A stretch of DNA of 58,890 nt from Deltaproteobacteria bacterium. Its GTDB lineage: Bacteria > Desulfobacterota > WTBG01 > CAIYCZ01 > CAIRTM01. The stretch's first letter is position 1. Each line of letters opens with the position of its first letter. The notes beneath the pieces were generated by a model. The model saw nothing but the letters and a program-made list of their open reading frames with translations. It had not been told where the DNA came from and ran no database searches. Below are positions 15,557 to 24,336 of this stretch, piece by piece. The stretch spans positions 1 to 58,890 of the forward strand of contig JAJRXD010000155.1 of the NCBI GenBank assembly GCA_024276465.1. Direction: 5' to 3'. The position numbers and the translations under genes are program-made.

Positions 15557-16945
15557 TCATTTATCGTTTCCTTTTTTATCGTCTGATCTGTAATAATTAT
15601 TGTAATTACGCTGTTTGCTGCGGCTGACAGCGAGAGCTTTTGCAGGAACATTATTTGTAATAGTTGACCCTGCTCCTACTGAGGCCCTTTCCCCTATGTT
15701 TACAGGTGCCACAAGAGATGTATTGCTTCCGATAAAAACCTCATCTTCAATAACAGTCAGGTGTTTGTTTTTTCCATCATAGTTACATGTGATTGTCCCT
15801 GCTCCTATGTTTACCCCCCTGCCTATGGTTGCATCTCCGATATATGTAAGGTGGCTTGCTTTTGAACCCCTGCCGATACGGGATTTTTTAACTTCTACGA
15901 AATTGCCTACTTTGGCTTCTTCCTCTATTACAGACAGGGGACGAAGATGTGCAAAAGGACCAATGCTGACTCTGTCTTTAGCCTGTGTCCTGTCTATTAC
16001 ACATGAGGGTTTTAAATGGACATTATTTCCAATAACAGAGTTTGAAACAGAGCAGTTTATTTCAATAATACAGCCTGATCCGATAACTGAAGTTCCTCTT
16101 AAAATGGTATTGGGATAAATAACCGTGTCTTTTCCTATCGTTACGTCAGCATCGATATAGGTTGAATCAGGATCAATTACTGTTACCCCATTTTTCATAT
16201 GCCGTGCCAGTATTCTCTGTCTCATTACCTTCTCAGCCTCAGCAAGATCAGTACGGTCGTTTATACCCCTGACCTCCCTGGAATCATCAGTTGTAACAGC
16301 CTGTACCTTTCTGCCCTCCTTAACCCCGATCGAAACGATGTCTGGAAGATAGTACTCACCCTGCATGTTATCGTTGCCTATTTTTTTTAAAGCATCGAAG
16401 AGAAACCGACTTTTGCAGCAATAAATGCCGGTGTTGATTTCCTTTATGGTTTTCTGCGGGTCAGAAGCATCTTTTTCTTCAACTATTCCTGAAAAATCCC
16501 CTGCACTGTTCCTCAGGATTCTGCCATAGCCGAAAGGATTATCTGAATGTATGGAAAGAACACTCACAACCGCTTTGTTATCTTCATGTGATTTCAAAAA
16601 CTGCTTTAGAGTTCCCGGTGTTAAAAGGGGTACATCACCACATAGAATCAGCACATCCCCTTCAAATCCCCTTAAATGATCTTCGGCTGCCTTAACAGCA
16701 TGTCCTGATCCTAACTGCTCTTCCTGATATGCAAACAGCACATCTTCATTTTTAAAGGCATCTTCAACCATCTGCTTCTGGTGGCCTGCTACAACAATTA
16801 TTTTGCCACAGCCTGCTTCCCTGGCAGTTTTGACAGGATATGCCATCATGGGAAGTCCTGCAATTGTGTGCAGGACTTTTACAAGACCTGATTTCATCCT
16901 TGTGCCTTTTCCGGCAGCAAGAAGTACTGTTACAAAACTGTTCAT
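15557..16945 (-). CDS. glmU: Bifunctional GlmU (GlcN-1-P acetyltransferase / GlcNAc-1-P uridyltransferase)
   Basis: This 462-residue protein has the N-terminal pyrophosphorylase motif LAAGKGTRMKS (residues 9-19) and CGDVPLLTP, followed by a left-handed beta-helix of hexapeptide repeats from about residue 250. The acetyltransferase active-site region is present (HLTYIGDATIGRGVNIGAGTITCNYDG is the diagnostic stretch). It makes UDP-GlcNAc in the cytoplasm for peptidoglycan and lipid A. It is the first gene of the leftward operon glmU-glmS-tlpA-like-msbA-kinase. AAGGAAA precedes the ATG. Confidence 0.96.
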   Translation of the reverse strand: MNSFVTVLLAAGKGTRMKSGLVKVLHTIAGLPMMAYPVKTAREAGCGKIIVVAGHQKQMVEDAFKNEDVLFAYQEEQLGSGHAVKAAEDHLRGFEGDVLILCGDVPLLTPGTLKQFLKSHEDNKAVVSVLSIHSDNPFGYGRILRNSAGDFSGIVEEKDASDPQKTIKEINTGIYCCKSRFLFDALKKIGNDNMQGEYYLPDIVSIGVKEGRKVQAVTTDDSREVRGINDRTDLAEAEKVMRQRILARHMKNGVTVIDPDSTYIDADVTIGKDTVIYPNTILRGTSVIGSGCIIEINCSVSNSVIGNNVHLKPSCVIDRTQAKDRVSIGPFAHLRPLSVIEEEAKVGNFVEVKKSRIGRGSKASHLTYIGDATIGRGVNIGAGTITCNYDGKNKHLTVIEDEVFIGSNTSLVAPVNIGERASVGAGSTITNNVPAKALAVSRSKQRNYNNYYRSDDKKGNDK

Positions 16946-17078
16946 AAAGAATCATTTCCTTCTGTTCTTGACAATTATGAATGCCTCGTGGCAGTATACA
17001 CTTTATGTTTTTTTATTTCAAATCATTAATGTCCAAAACAAGGTATTAACATATTGTTTTTGCATGTATTTCAAGGTT

Positions 17079-17177
17079 GAGATTGCTTTCCCGCAGTAGC
17101 GGGATATCTCCCTCGCAATGACATTAACTGTTTGATTTTGCTTTGCATTGTCATTGCGAGCGAAGCGTGGCAATCTC
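17079..17177. repeat. Dispersed inverted repeat (CATTGCGAG-type)
   Basis: Outer arms GAGATTGC (17079-17086) and GCAATCTC (17170-17177) enclose perfect 12-base arms CTCGCAATGACA (17112-17123) and TGTCATTGCGAG (17149-17160). The sequence is the familiar interspersed repeat found between genes of many delta-proteobacteria. It sits in the divergent gap between glmU and bamD and has no coding content. Confidence 0.75.
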
Positions 17178-17262
17178 GTTCTTGGACAACAATGATTTCA
17201 AATTTTAAATATGAGGACTTTCTGAAAAGGATTATCAAATATTAAGACATTTCCCCCATATT

Positions 17263-18018
17263 ATGAAAAAATCATCTATTTTAACTGTCATAATCTGTAT
17301 TCTGTTTTTTGTTGGATGCGCTTCTATTGTTCTGCCGAAGAAAGGCAAGACCGATGAGGATTACTTTGCTTATGCAATGTATTATTTTAATGCCAGTAAT
17401 TACTTTGATGCTATTCCCGCATTTGAAGAATTGAGGGAGAAATTTCCTTTAAGCCCCTATGCGATGCTTGCAGAACTTCGTCTTGGAGACTGCCATTATC
17501 ACAAGGATGAACTTATAGAGGCTTCACATTATTATGATAATTTCAGGCGGCTTCATCCAAGCAACCAGTATGTCCCCTACAGCATATTTATGGCCGGGAT
17601 GTGCCACTATAAAGAGATACTTTCGTATGACAGAGATCAGACAGCTGCCAGGGAAGCGGTTGAACAGTTCCGGCTGCTGTTTGAACTTTATCCTACAAAT
17701 CCCTATGCTGGTAAAGCACTTTGTAAAATCTCGAAAGCAAAAAAAAGAATTGCAGAGTATGAATTTTTTATAGGAAAGTTTTATCTGAAGAAGGGAAACA
17801 ATAAGGGGGCTGTTGATCGTTTCAGAAAAATTCTGAAAAAATATCCTCATTCAATAGACAAGGATAAAGTGCTTTTTTATATTGCAAAGGCAATCATTCA
17901 ATCAGGAAGCAGGCAAAAAGGCGAAAAAATTGTCAAGCTGCTGTTGAAAAAATACCCCGAAAGCAGTTATGCAGTTGAGGCAAAAGAGCTTTTAACCCGG
18001 AATTTGCAGTCCCGCTGA
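17263..18018 (+). CDS. bamD: BamD-like outer-membrane assembly lipoprotein
   Basis: This 251-residue protein has a lipoprotein signal with lipobox FVGC (Cys19) and TPR-like repeats: DYFAYAMYYFNASNYFDAI, then SHYYDNFRRLHPSNQYV, then FIGKFYLKKGNNKGAVDRF, then KGEKIVKLLLKKYPESSYA. The length and the FPLSPYAMLAELRLGDCHYHKDEL segment match BamD, the essential helper of BamA in inserting barrel proteins. The downstream part of the CDS overlaps a long palindrome. The ATG at 17263 lacks a strong ribosome-binding site. Confidence 0.85.
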   Translation: MKKSSILTVIICILFFVGCASIVLPKKGKTDEDYFAYAMYYFNASNYFDAIPAFEELREKFPLSPYAMLAELRLGDCHYHKDELIEASHYYDNFRRLHPSNQYVPYSIFMAGMCHYKEILSYDRDQTAAREAVEQFRLLFELYPTNPYAGKALCKISKAKKRIAEYEFFIGKFYLKKGNNKGAVDRFRKILKKYPHSIDKDKVLFYIAKAIIQSGSRQKGEKIVKLLLKKYPESSYAVEAKELLTRNLQSR

Positions 18019-18042
18019 ACCCGGGACTGCAAATTCCGGGTT
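17994..18042. terminator. 21-bp perfect palindrome over the convergent stops of bamD and an SGNH gene
   Basis: The left arm (17994-18014) and right arm (18022-18042) are perfect inverted copies of 21 bases with a 7-base loop. The bamD stop (18016-18018) lies in the loop and the stop of the opposite gene (18042-18044) at the right edge. The size and placement suggest a bidirectional terminator. A related element, with the same AGTCCCGCTGAA core, occurs near 50221. Confidence 0.7.
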
Positions 18043-19208
18043 TAATTGCCTCCTGGTGCAGAACCATGCTGGATCTTCCTTAAAATATTTGAAACTGCCA
18101 CGAAGGCAGCCTTTTGACCATAATCGTTCCAATGCGTATCATCATTCCAATATAGATATTTTTTTTGTTCCTGGTACAGCTCCCGTGATTTTTTGAGGAA
18201 TACTGGCTTTAGATCTAAAAAATAGAAGTCCTTATGGTTCATAACCTGACGAATTGCTTCGCTTAATGCAGACGGTTTATAATGAGTGCTCCAGGCTTCT
18301 TTACCTTCAATCAGCCATTTATAAATTTCCTCCTTAGCTGGAACTAACACAACAGCAATGGTAAGTTTGTTTTTTTTGCAGAATTCGGTCATCTTGTTGA
18401 GCGTGTTTATAAACCTGTTATAATTTCGATGTTTCCTGACCTGGTTTAAAGTTCTGTTTGTATTTACCATGTAAGGCTTGTAAAAAAGTATGGTCTTTCC
18501 AGCATGGTTTCTTGCAACAACATTACTGTTGGATTTGTGCCTGTTACCTCGAATGAAATGTAAGAAAATTCTCCTGACAGGAGACCGGTTGAAATAAGTA
18601 AAAGTTTTAATTAAACATCTGTAGATTAAGCCATTCTGAGAATCTTCGAAGTTAGGATCATAGTCATCATCAAGATCATTGCCTGTGAACAATAGCCAAA
18701 GTATGATAGCATTATCTGTTTTAGGTATGTTTTTATATTCATACTTAAGAGTCATGAATTCCTGCCAGGGACCAAAGCCACCAATTGAAATATTATAGCA
18801 TTTATAGTTTATGTCTTTGTTTAACAGAGAGCATAACATGTCTTCCTGTGATGCCCCTCCCCCGGCTCCAAAAGAATCTCCTGCCAAAATAACATTATTA
18901 TTCCTTTGCAGTGCTTCAGGACTGTTTCTGAACCCATTATCATCTGTAATAAAAGTCACATTCCGTTCAACACCATGGTTTTCATAATTCATGGCTGCTA
19001 AATCACCAATAATTTTTCCTGAAAAGGAAACATTTTCATCGTATCTTGCCAGCCTTTCATTTACAGTCCAGGTGTTTTTGAAGATAGGTGTTGGCCGCAC
19101 CAGAATATGTCTGTCATAAAACATTCTGGCAGCTAAATCTATAGCTGCAACAGAAACCACCGTAGAAATAATTATCAGGCTGATATTTGTTAGAGTTTTT
19201 CTGAACAT
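18042..19208 (-). CDS. SGNH/GDSL-like hydrolase, membrane-anchored
   Basis: This 388-residue protein has one N-terminal membrane segment (residues 9-25) followed by an SGNH domain. Block I is ILAGDSFGAG with Ser112 as nucleophile; a later GGFGPWQ gives the block II Gly; TGNDLDDD contains the block III Asn; and NDDTHWNDYGQ near residue 365 supplies the Asp and His. This resembles AlgX/AlgJ and other periplasmic acyl-transfer or esterase enzymes that modify polysaccharides. It is similar in plan to the gene at 21936-23051. No polysaccharide gene cluster is nearby, so the substrate is unknown. Confidence 0.7.
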   Translation of the reverse strand: MFRKTLTNISLIIISTVVSVAAIDLAARMFYDRHILVRPTPIFKNTWTVNERLARYDENVSFSGKIIGDLAAMNYENHGVERNVTFITDDNGFRNSPEALQRNNNVILAGDSFGAGGGASQEDMLCSLLNKDINYKCYNISIGGFGPWQEFMTLKYEYKNIPKTDNAIILWLLFTGNDLDDDYDPNFEDSQNGLIYRCLIKTFTYFNRSPVRRIFLHFIRGNRHKSNSNVVARNHAGKTILFYKPYMVNTNRTLNQVRKHRNYNRFINTLNKMTEFCKKNKLTIAVVLVPAKEEIYKWLIEGKEAWSTHYKPSALSEAIRQVMNHKDFYFLDLKPVFLKKSRELYQEQKKYLYWNDDTHWNDYGQKAAFVAVSNILRKIQHGSAPGGN

Positions 19209-19347
19209 TATTAAACATCCAACGATAAAGATTACTGTCAGGCATGCGGTCAGTCATGAAAAAGTGCCTGTTGCGGATCCGCTTGTTTGGGTGGTGTGGA
19301 GGACAGGGGAGAACCCCTCCCGGCTATCCGATCAGCTTGCGTTAATT

Positions 19348-20406
19348 TTATTCTAAAGCATCAGGTATCTCAATTATCCATATTTCTGACGGGTATTCTT
19401 CATCCTCACCCTCATGAGATTCAAATGCTATTAGTTTTCCATTCGGAGAGCTGGATGGAGCACCATGCTCATCTGTTTTTGACAATGTTATTCTTTCAGG
19501 ATTTCCCCCATTAATAGAAATTGCGAAAATATTTGGCATTTCTGAATTATATTCAGTGGAAGAAAGAACATAATTACCATTAAAATACCATGAGTTATCA
19601 CAATTTGAATTATCAGGTTGCTCTATTTGTGATTCATTAGCAAGCCTGGGGTCAGTGCCGGAAAAATCTATATCAGCTGTATTAATTCTCCATTCATCCG
19701 CTTTGGCAGAAGAGCGCTGAAACAGAATTTTCTGACCATCAGGAGACCAGTTAGGTAATCTGTCATCAAAATCTGCATTACTTGTTAAAAAAGTCACTTT
19801 ATTGCTTTTATCTAATTCAACAATTGCAATCTGGTGAGGGTCGTTATCAGAAGCACCGAATTCAAAAATAATTTTATCTGTGTTCAAAGGATTAAAGACA
19901 GGTTCAATATAATATCCCTCTGATTCTAAATGGCTTCTAATTTGTTCAATCTCTGTACCATCATCATTAGCAATATAAATCTCATTACTTGCACCTGCCA
20001 TATCAGATGACCAGCATATTTTGCCATTTACCCACGCAGATCCGGGAACACTGATATGTTCCGCACCACTTTGTGCAGGTATAATTATTGTTTCTACTCT
20101 TGTAGCAATATTAATCTTAACAATTTCGCTTGGTGGTTTGTTATAGCCATTTATAAAACGGGTAAATAAAATATAATTTCCATCAGGAGAAAAAGCAGGG
20201 TTTTGAGAACTTGCACCATTTTGCGAAGAGGTTAATTGTGTTATATTTTCTGATATTGCATGATCATCGTCAACATTTTTATCGCATCCAGTATTTATTA
20301 TTGTCATTAATAAAAAGCTGAGAATGATGAATGTTTTTAAACAAAAAGTCTTACGTAATTCGTTTGCGATGATTTTTCTTGTAAAATCTAAATTTATTAT
20401 TTTCAT
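19348..20406 (-). CDS. PD40 beta-propeller lipoprotein (TolB-like)
   Basis: This 352-residue protein has a membrane segment ending in a lipobox (IINTGC, Cys about 40) after an N-terminal extension. TolB-type repeats follow: NPAFSPDGNYILFTR, CWSSDMAGASNEIYIANDDG, PNWSPDGQKILFQR and SSSPNGKLIAFESHEG are the WD40-like (PD40) blades. Such proteins sit in the periplasm and bind partners or sense ligands. AAGGATT lies 8 bases before the ATG. It stands alone on the minus strand in the accessory region. Confidence 0.75.
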   Translation of the reverse strand: MKIINLDFTRKIIANELRKTFCLKTFIILSFLLMTIINTGCDKNVDDDHAISENITQLTSSQNGASSQNPAFSPDGNYILFTRFINGYNKPPSEIVKINIATRVETIIIPAQSGAEHISVPGSAWVNGKICWSSDMAGASNEIYIANDDGTEIEQIRSHLESEGYYIEPVFNPLNTDKIIFEFGASDNDPHQIAIVELDKSNKVTFLTSNADFDDRLPNWSPDGQKILFQRSSAKADEWRINTADIDFSGTDPRLANESQIEQPDNSNCDNSWYFNGNYVLSSTEYNSEMPNIFAISINGGNPERITLSKTDEHGAPSSSPNGKLIAFESHEGEDEEYPSEIWIIEIPDALE

Positions 20407-20589
20407 AATTTTGTAATCCTTTTATTCAAATTAGTTTCTTATCATGCATGCTGGCATTTACGTATAAGACAATTTTATCTTTTGTCCTGATATTGTGACA
20501 GATAGAGAAGGGACACTGTCGCTGTGACCTGTGGTGTGGGGGCTGGGGGAGAAAAACACTGTTACCCGGTTATGTGCTCCACTTGCGAT

Positions 20590-20796
20590 TCAGTATCTTA
20601 TAAAATATGGCAAAGCCATTAAAACAATGCCAGTAACAATGATTGGAAATACGTTGGAAACGAAATATGGAAAAACACATAAGGCAATACCCGAAAGCAG
20701 AGCAATCGCCCGTCGTTGTTTCCTGCCATATACAAAGTACCCCATGCCGATTGATCCAAACAATATCCCCCAGATTATTGATGTTGAGCTACCCAT
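20590..20796 (-). CDS. Small two-helix membrane protein
   Basis: This 68-residue protein begins MGSSTSIIWGILFGSIGMGYFVYGRKQRR and has a second hydrophobic half (ALLSGIALCVFPYFVSNVFPIIVTGIVLMALPYF). The Gly-rich first helix followed by a short basic loop recurs in conserved proteobacterial small proteins sometimes labelled 'amino acid transport protein', without experimental support that I know of. Complete and with typical hydrophobic pattern, so I accept it as coding. Its function is unknown. Confidence 0.65.
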   Translation of the reverse strand: MGSSTSIIWGILFGSIGMGYFVYGRKQRRAIALLSGIALCVFPYFVSNVFPIIVTGIVLMALPYFIRY

Positions 20797-20860
20797 GGCG
20801 TTTTGCTATCTGTCCCCCTTTTATCAGTAAATTTTTGAAAGAACCCACGTGGTGTAGGAT

Positions 20861-21781
20861 TCAGTTTGTTTTAATTCCAAGCTTGCTAAATATCTCTTCT
20901 TTGTTAAGGTCATTTTGCAGTTTTTGAATATCCTGCTTTAATTGTGTGCCGGCTTTTTCAGATAACATGTCGCACAACCGGCTTATTTCCTTCATTTTAC
21001 AAGTGTTAATTGTTATATTACCCTTATCTGTTATCTGTTTTACAGCTGGCAGCATGCCGATTAAAACTTTTTTAATGTGTGTTTTGATTTCAGGATGCTT
21101 AACAGCTATTTCTAAAACTTCTGAACTATGCTGATAATAAAAACCAACCAATTTTTCTCCTGCTTTGCTTTTAAGTAAAACCTCTTTTTTGAACTCTCTC
21201 AGCAGGTTACTGCTATTATTATCATCGCCTAATATTCGAGAAATAACACAGGGGGTCTTAAAGCAAAACTCTCCTGGATCAGCCTCTACCTCAAGCGGCT
21301 GATTGTTTTCGTCTGCTATTGCTCCTGCGGACCTGCCGATTTCCGGATCAGGTCCAAAATTAGCAGTAAGGCTTACACATTCTCCTAACGTTGCATTATC
21401 GGAAACATCAAAACTGACTGCTGCTACAGGACCCTCTCCCTCTACAATCAAAGGATCCATTGAGAACAGAACTATATTAGCACATCCGGTTTTTTTATTC
21501 TCATAGGCTGAGCAGTCAAACCCGGAAGCACGTCCAATTGTTTCACAGCCTGTAGCAGATAGAAAATTTTCCTCATCACAGATTTGCACCTGAACTCCTT
21601 TTACCTTGTTGTCAGGGTTTGCCAGACTTATTTCTACTTTGTTGTTTTTCGAGCCGGGAGCTCCTTCTGCGCTTCCGATATCAACAAATACATCCTGAGA
21701 AACTGCTGATGAGATGAAACATGTTATGAAGCCGATGGTAAGGACTAAATTTGATAAAAATATGGGTTTTTTATAAGTCAT
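20861..21781 (-). CDS. Secreted cohesin-like protein with a CFI-box-type C-terminus
   Basis: Start set at 21781 (MTYKKPIFLSN...), because the residues before it are not signal-like; the product is 306 residues. A signal peptide spans residues 8-29. A cohesin-like beta domain follows (VFVDIGSAEGAPGSKNNKVEISLANPD... VKGVQVQI... VAAVSFDVSD, residues 31-175), with several paired cysteines. From C178 a helical domain follows (LLREFKKEVLLKSKAGEKLVG, then FYYQHSSEVLEIAVKHP), similar to the CFI-box C-terminal domain of secreted delta-proteobacterial proteins. The same domain ends the C45 protein at 24337-25956. Function unknown; a surface-attached role is an inference. Confidence 0.65.
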   Translation of the reverse strand: MTYKKPIFLSNLVLTIGFITCFISSAVSQDVFVDIGSAEGAPGSKNNKVEISLANPDNKVKGVQVQICDEENFLSATGCETIGRASGFDCSAYENKKTGCANIVLFSMDPLIVEGEGPVAAVSFDVSDNATLGECVSLTANFGPDPEIGRSAGAIADENNQPLEVEADPGEFCFKTPCVISRILGDDNNSSNLLREFKKEVLLKSKAGEKLVGFYYQHSSEVLEIAVKHPEIKTHIKKVLIGMLPAVKQITDKGNITINTCKMKEISRLCDMLSEKAGTQLKQDIQKLQNDLNKEEIFSKLGIKTN

Positions 21782-21935
21782 TTTATTTGCCTGTCCATGG
21801 TTGTTTGGCTCAGCCCTGGTCACAAGCACTGGGGCCGGACCAGGCTAAGCAGTTTTTGCAATTTCAGGTTTTGTGCATCTTGTGAGGGATTATGGGGCTA
21901 TCTTGTCAACACCCTGTCTGCCCCTCTTAAAATCC

Positions 21936-23051
21936 TCAAGGGCTCAAGTTTCTTGTTGCGTAATCGTAAAGTGCCTCTGCCGCTATCTTATGACCACGCG
22001 AATTCCAATGCATGTCTCTCCGATAGTAAGTTCGGTACCAGGTGTTTTTAAAGTTCGGTGCCATGTCCAGATATTTGATACCTGTCCGCTGAGACAGATC
22101 AGCAATCTCAATTTGATACGGCAGGGAGTCATCGAGTTTTTCAATTTCGCGTTTAGACGGAATCAAGACAACGACAAACTTTGCACCCCTGCGCTCAGCT
22201 TCCCTTTTGAATTCCTCCAAAAGTCGAGACGTCAAATTGAGATCCGGTTTCTTACTTCTGCCCTTTCGTATTCTTTTCGGTTTATTTTGCCAGTGAAACT
22301 GTGCATAACGGAAGTTAACGTCATGGAGGAAGTGCGAACAAAAAAGAAATTTTTTAAGAATCGTCCTCCATGAGTCCACTGTCCTTTTTGACCGATGAGG
22401 TTGCGTCCAGGCCTCATCCTTAGGCACTGGTACCCCCACCAGCTTCAACTTGTTCCCGACAAGCTGATATTTTGGCTTCGGCTTGCGGTAACGAAACATT
22501 GAATCATTATCTGCTACATCGTTCTCACAAAACATCAGGACGACTAATTTAAGTGTACGCTTTTCGTGCCAGCGTATAAAAGTGAGAAATTCCTGATCAG
22601 TACCATAACCAGGGTGAGCAAGATTGAACAGTTCATAGCCTGGAAGCATATCTCTCAGCCGATTAACGAACATATCTTCAAACTCTACGTTAAAACCCCA
22701 TGTAAAAGAATCACCCACAAAGACGATTGCCGGCTTTTTGTCAGTAAAGTCCGTATGTTCGATATCCCTGAACCCGTATCGGTTGTGTTCAAACCATATT
22801 CTGTTGCTTTTCGTGACTAACTCAGCCCTGCCCCAAGGCACACCCTTCCATCCAAGTGTCTGGTCATATGTGGATAGATTTCCGTGCCAGATGTTACTGA
22901 AATTAATTTCGGATCGACTGAAAAAAGGAAATGGATCTAAGACACGGTAACCTGTCTCGATGACAAAAAAACAAAAAAACAGAGAACCAAACAGAAGCAT
23001 GATGTTTGCTGCTAACCCTCTGAAGCACTGGCGATTCCACAGATGTATCAT
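21936..23051 (-). CDS. SGNH/GDSL-like hydrolase, membrane-anchored (second copy type)
   Basis: This 371-residue protein has an N-terminal membrane helix (residues 12-33) and an SGNH domain: IVFVGDSFTWG with Ser115, the HPGYGTDQEF Gly block, MFCENDVADND with the block III Asn, and RDMHWNSRGHKIAAEAL at the end for the Asp/His pair. It is similar in order and spacing to the protein at 18042-19208 but clearly diverged. Both may modify cell-surface glycans. It is followed on the same strand by the cohesin-like gene after about 155 bases. Confidence 0.7.
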   Translation of the reverse strand: MIHLWNRQCFRGLAANIMLLFGSLFFCFFVIETGYRVLDPFPFFSRSEINFSNIWHGNLSTYDQTLGWKGVPWGRAELVTKSNRIWFEHNRYGFRDIEHTDFTDKKPAIVFVGDSFTWGFNVEFEDMFVNRLRDMLPGYELFNLAHPGYGTDQEFLTFIRWHEKRTLKLVVLMFCENDVADNDSMFRYRKPKPKYQLVGNKLKLVGVPVPKDEAWTQPHRSKRTVDSWRTILKKFLFCSHFLHDVNFRYAQFHWQNKPKRIRKGRSKKPDLNLTSRLLEEFKREAERRGAKFVVVLIPSKREIEKLDDSLPYQIEIADLSQRTGIKYLDMAPNFKNTWYRTYYRRDMHWNSRGHKIAAEALYDYATRNLSP

Positions 23052-23407
23052 AATCTACCAATATTGAGTTTGTCAATAGCAACGCTAATGCCGGGTGAAG
23101 TTCTGGGGTTCAGACCCCGGCGAATCCCAACTACTTACACGTAAGGATTCGTTACATAATAGCAGAGTCTTGATAAAAAAAAAGTTTTTAGTTCAGAAAC
23201 TATTTGTGATACAAAGCAAGTCAGCAATTACCCACATGGATGATGACATTATCAGAATATAGATAGAATTTTTAAGAAGATGTAACATGTTGCAAAACTT
23301 TTAAAAGCTCTTAACTTTAGCAATTTAATTGCATATATATTTCATTTTTTAGTATAAAAATGATTGAATAGTTTATTAACAATACACACAAAACCGGAGG
23401 TTGGGGT
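23052..23407. other. AT-rich divergent intergenic region
   Basis: These 356 bases separate the SGNH gene (minus) from the TPR gene (plus) and must hold promoters for both. The only structure seen is a small hairpin GGGGT-TCAG-ACCCC (23105-23118). The rest is AT-rich with several A/T runs. No ORF is supported. GGAGG lies just before the 23408 ATG. Confidence 0.4.
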
Positions 23408-24154
23408 ATGAGAAAGTTTATTTTTGGTTTGCCCATTTTCTTCCTCGTCATTATTTTTCCCTTATGTCTGTATTCTTCAGACTATCTTGCCGAGGCTGAC
23501 AGTCTCTATAACCAGGGGGGTATAGAAAACTTTAAACGGTCCATCGATTTATACTCTAAGGTTTCAGAAAACAGCCCAGGCTATTATGAGGCTGTCTGGA
23601 AGTCTGCAAGGGCATGCAGAGAATATGGGAATGAAGCTAAGAAAAAAAATCTTAGGGGTTGGAAGGACATCTGCGCAGAATATGGGAAAATGGGTATGCA
23701 CTATGCCTTGAAGGCCATAGAGATAGAACCTGGAAAGGCCGATGGTCACTACTATTACAGCCTTAGCGTGGGTACTTACTCAGATGGTGTAAGCATCCTT
23801 ACCGCCCTCAGGGAAGGCCTTAAAAACAAAACCCAGCAAAGCTTAGAGAGATCATATGAATTGGATAAGATGTATAACGATGCAGGACCCATGCTATCAC
23901 TTGGCCGATTCTGGGCAGTTCTTCCATGGCCGCTGCGAGACAGAAAGAAGGCTTTGAAGTTTTACAGGGAATATCAGGCCACTCCATATTTTGTCAAAAA
24001 TATGGAGGCCCGGGTTTTTTTTGCAGAACTGCTGATTGAGCTGGGTGGAAAGCAGAATATAGCGGAGGCGAAGGGCCATTTGGAAAAGGCGACACAATCC
24101 GACAACGCGTATTACAAAAAACAGGCCCTTCGGTTTCTGGCTGATCTCAAGTGA
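23408..24154 (+). CDS. Secreted TPR protein, TatT-like
   Basis: This 248-residue protein has a signal peptide (residues 3-22) and helical repeats: YLAEADSLYNQGGIENFKRSIDLYSKV, then KMGMHYALKAIEIEPGKADGHYYYSL, then the stretch GTYSDGVSILTALREGLKNK. It ends with AEAKGHLEKATQSDNAYYKKQALRFLADL. The Y-S-D-G... ALREGL region recalls TRAP-transporter-associated TatT-like TPR proteins; no TRAP transporter genes are near, so I give only the fold. The start follows GGAGG with good spacing. Confidence 0.7.
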   Translation: MRKFIFGLPIFFLVIIFPLCLYSSDYLAEADSLYNQGGIENFKRSIDLYSKVSENSPGYYEAVWKSARACREYGNEAKKKNLRGWKDICAEYGKMGMHYALKAIEIEPGKADGHYYYSLSVGTYSDGVSILTALREGLKNKTQQSLERSYELDKMYNDAGPMLSLGRFWAVLPWPLRDRKKALKFYREYQATPYFVKNMEARVFFAELLIELGGKQNIAEAKGHLEKATQSDNAYYKKQALRFLADLK

Positions 24155-24336
24155 TATTCTTCCCTCTTCATATGCCGACCAGTTCCTGTGGACATAATTA
24201 AATTACTTAATTATGTATTATTGTCTTTGAGAAAGGAACAAACACTGTGGGGTCCGGCCCCCAGAGCTGTCAACCCTAAGTTGACAAGTTGAATATGTCC
24301 CAATTTTAGGGCTTTCATGAAACCCGACCTGCACGG

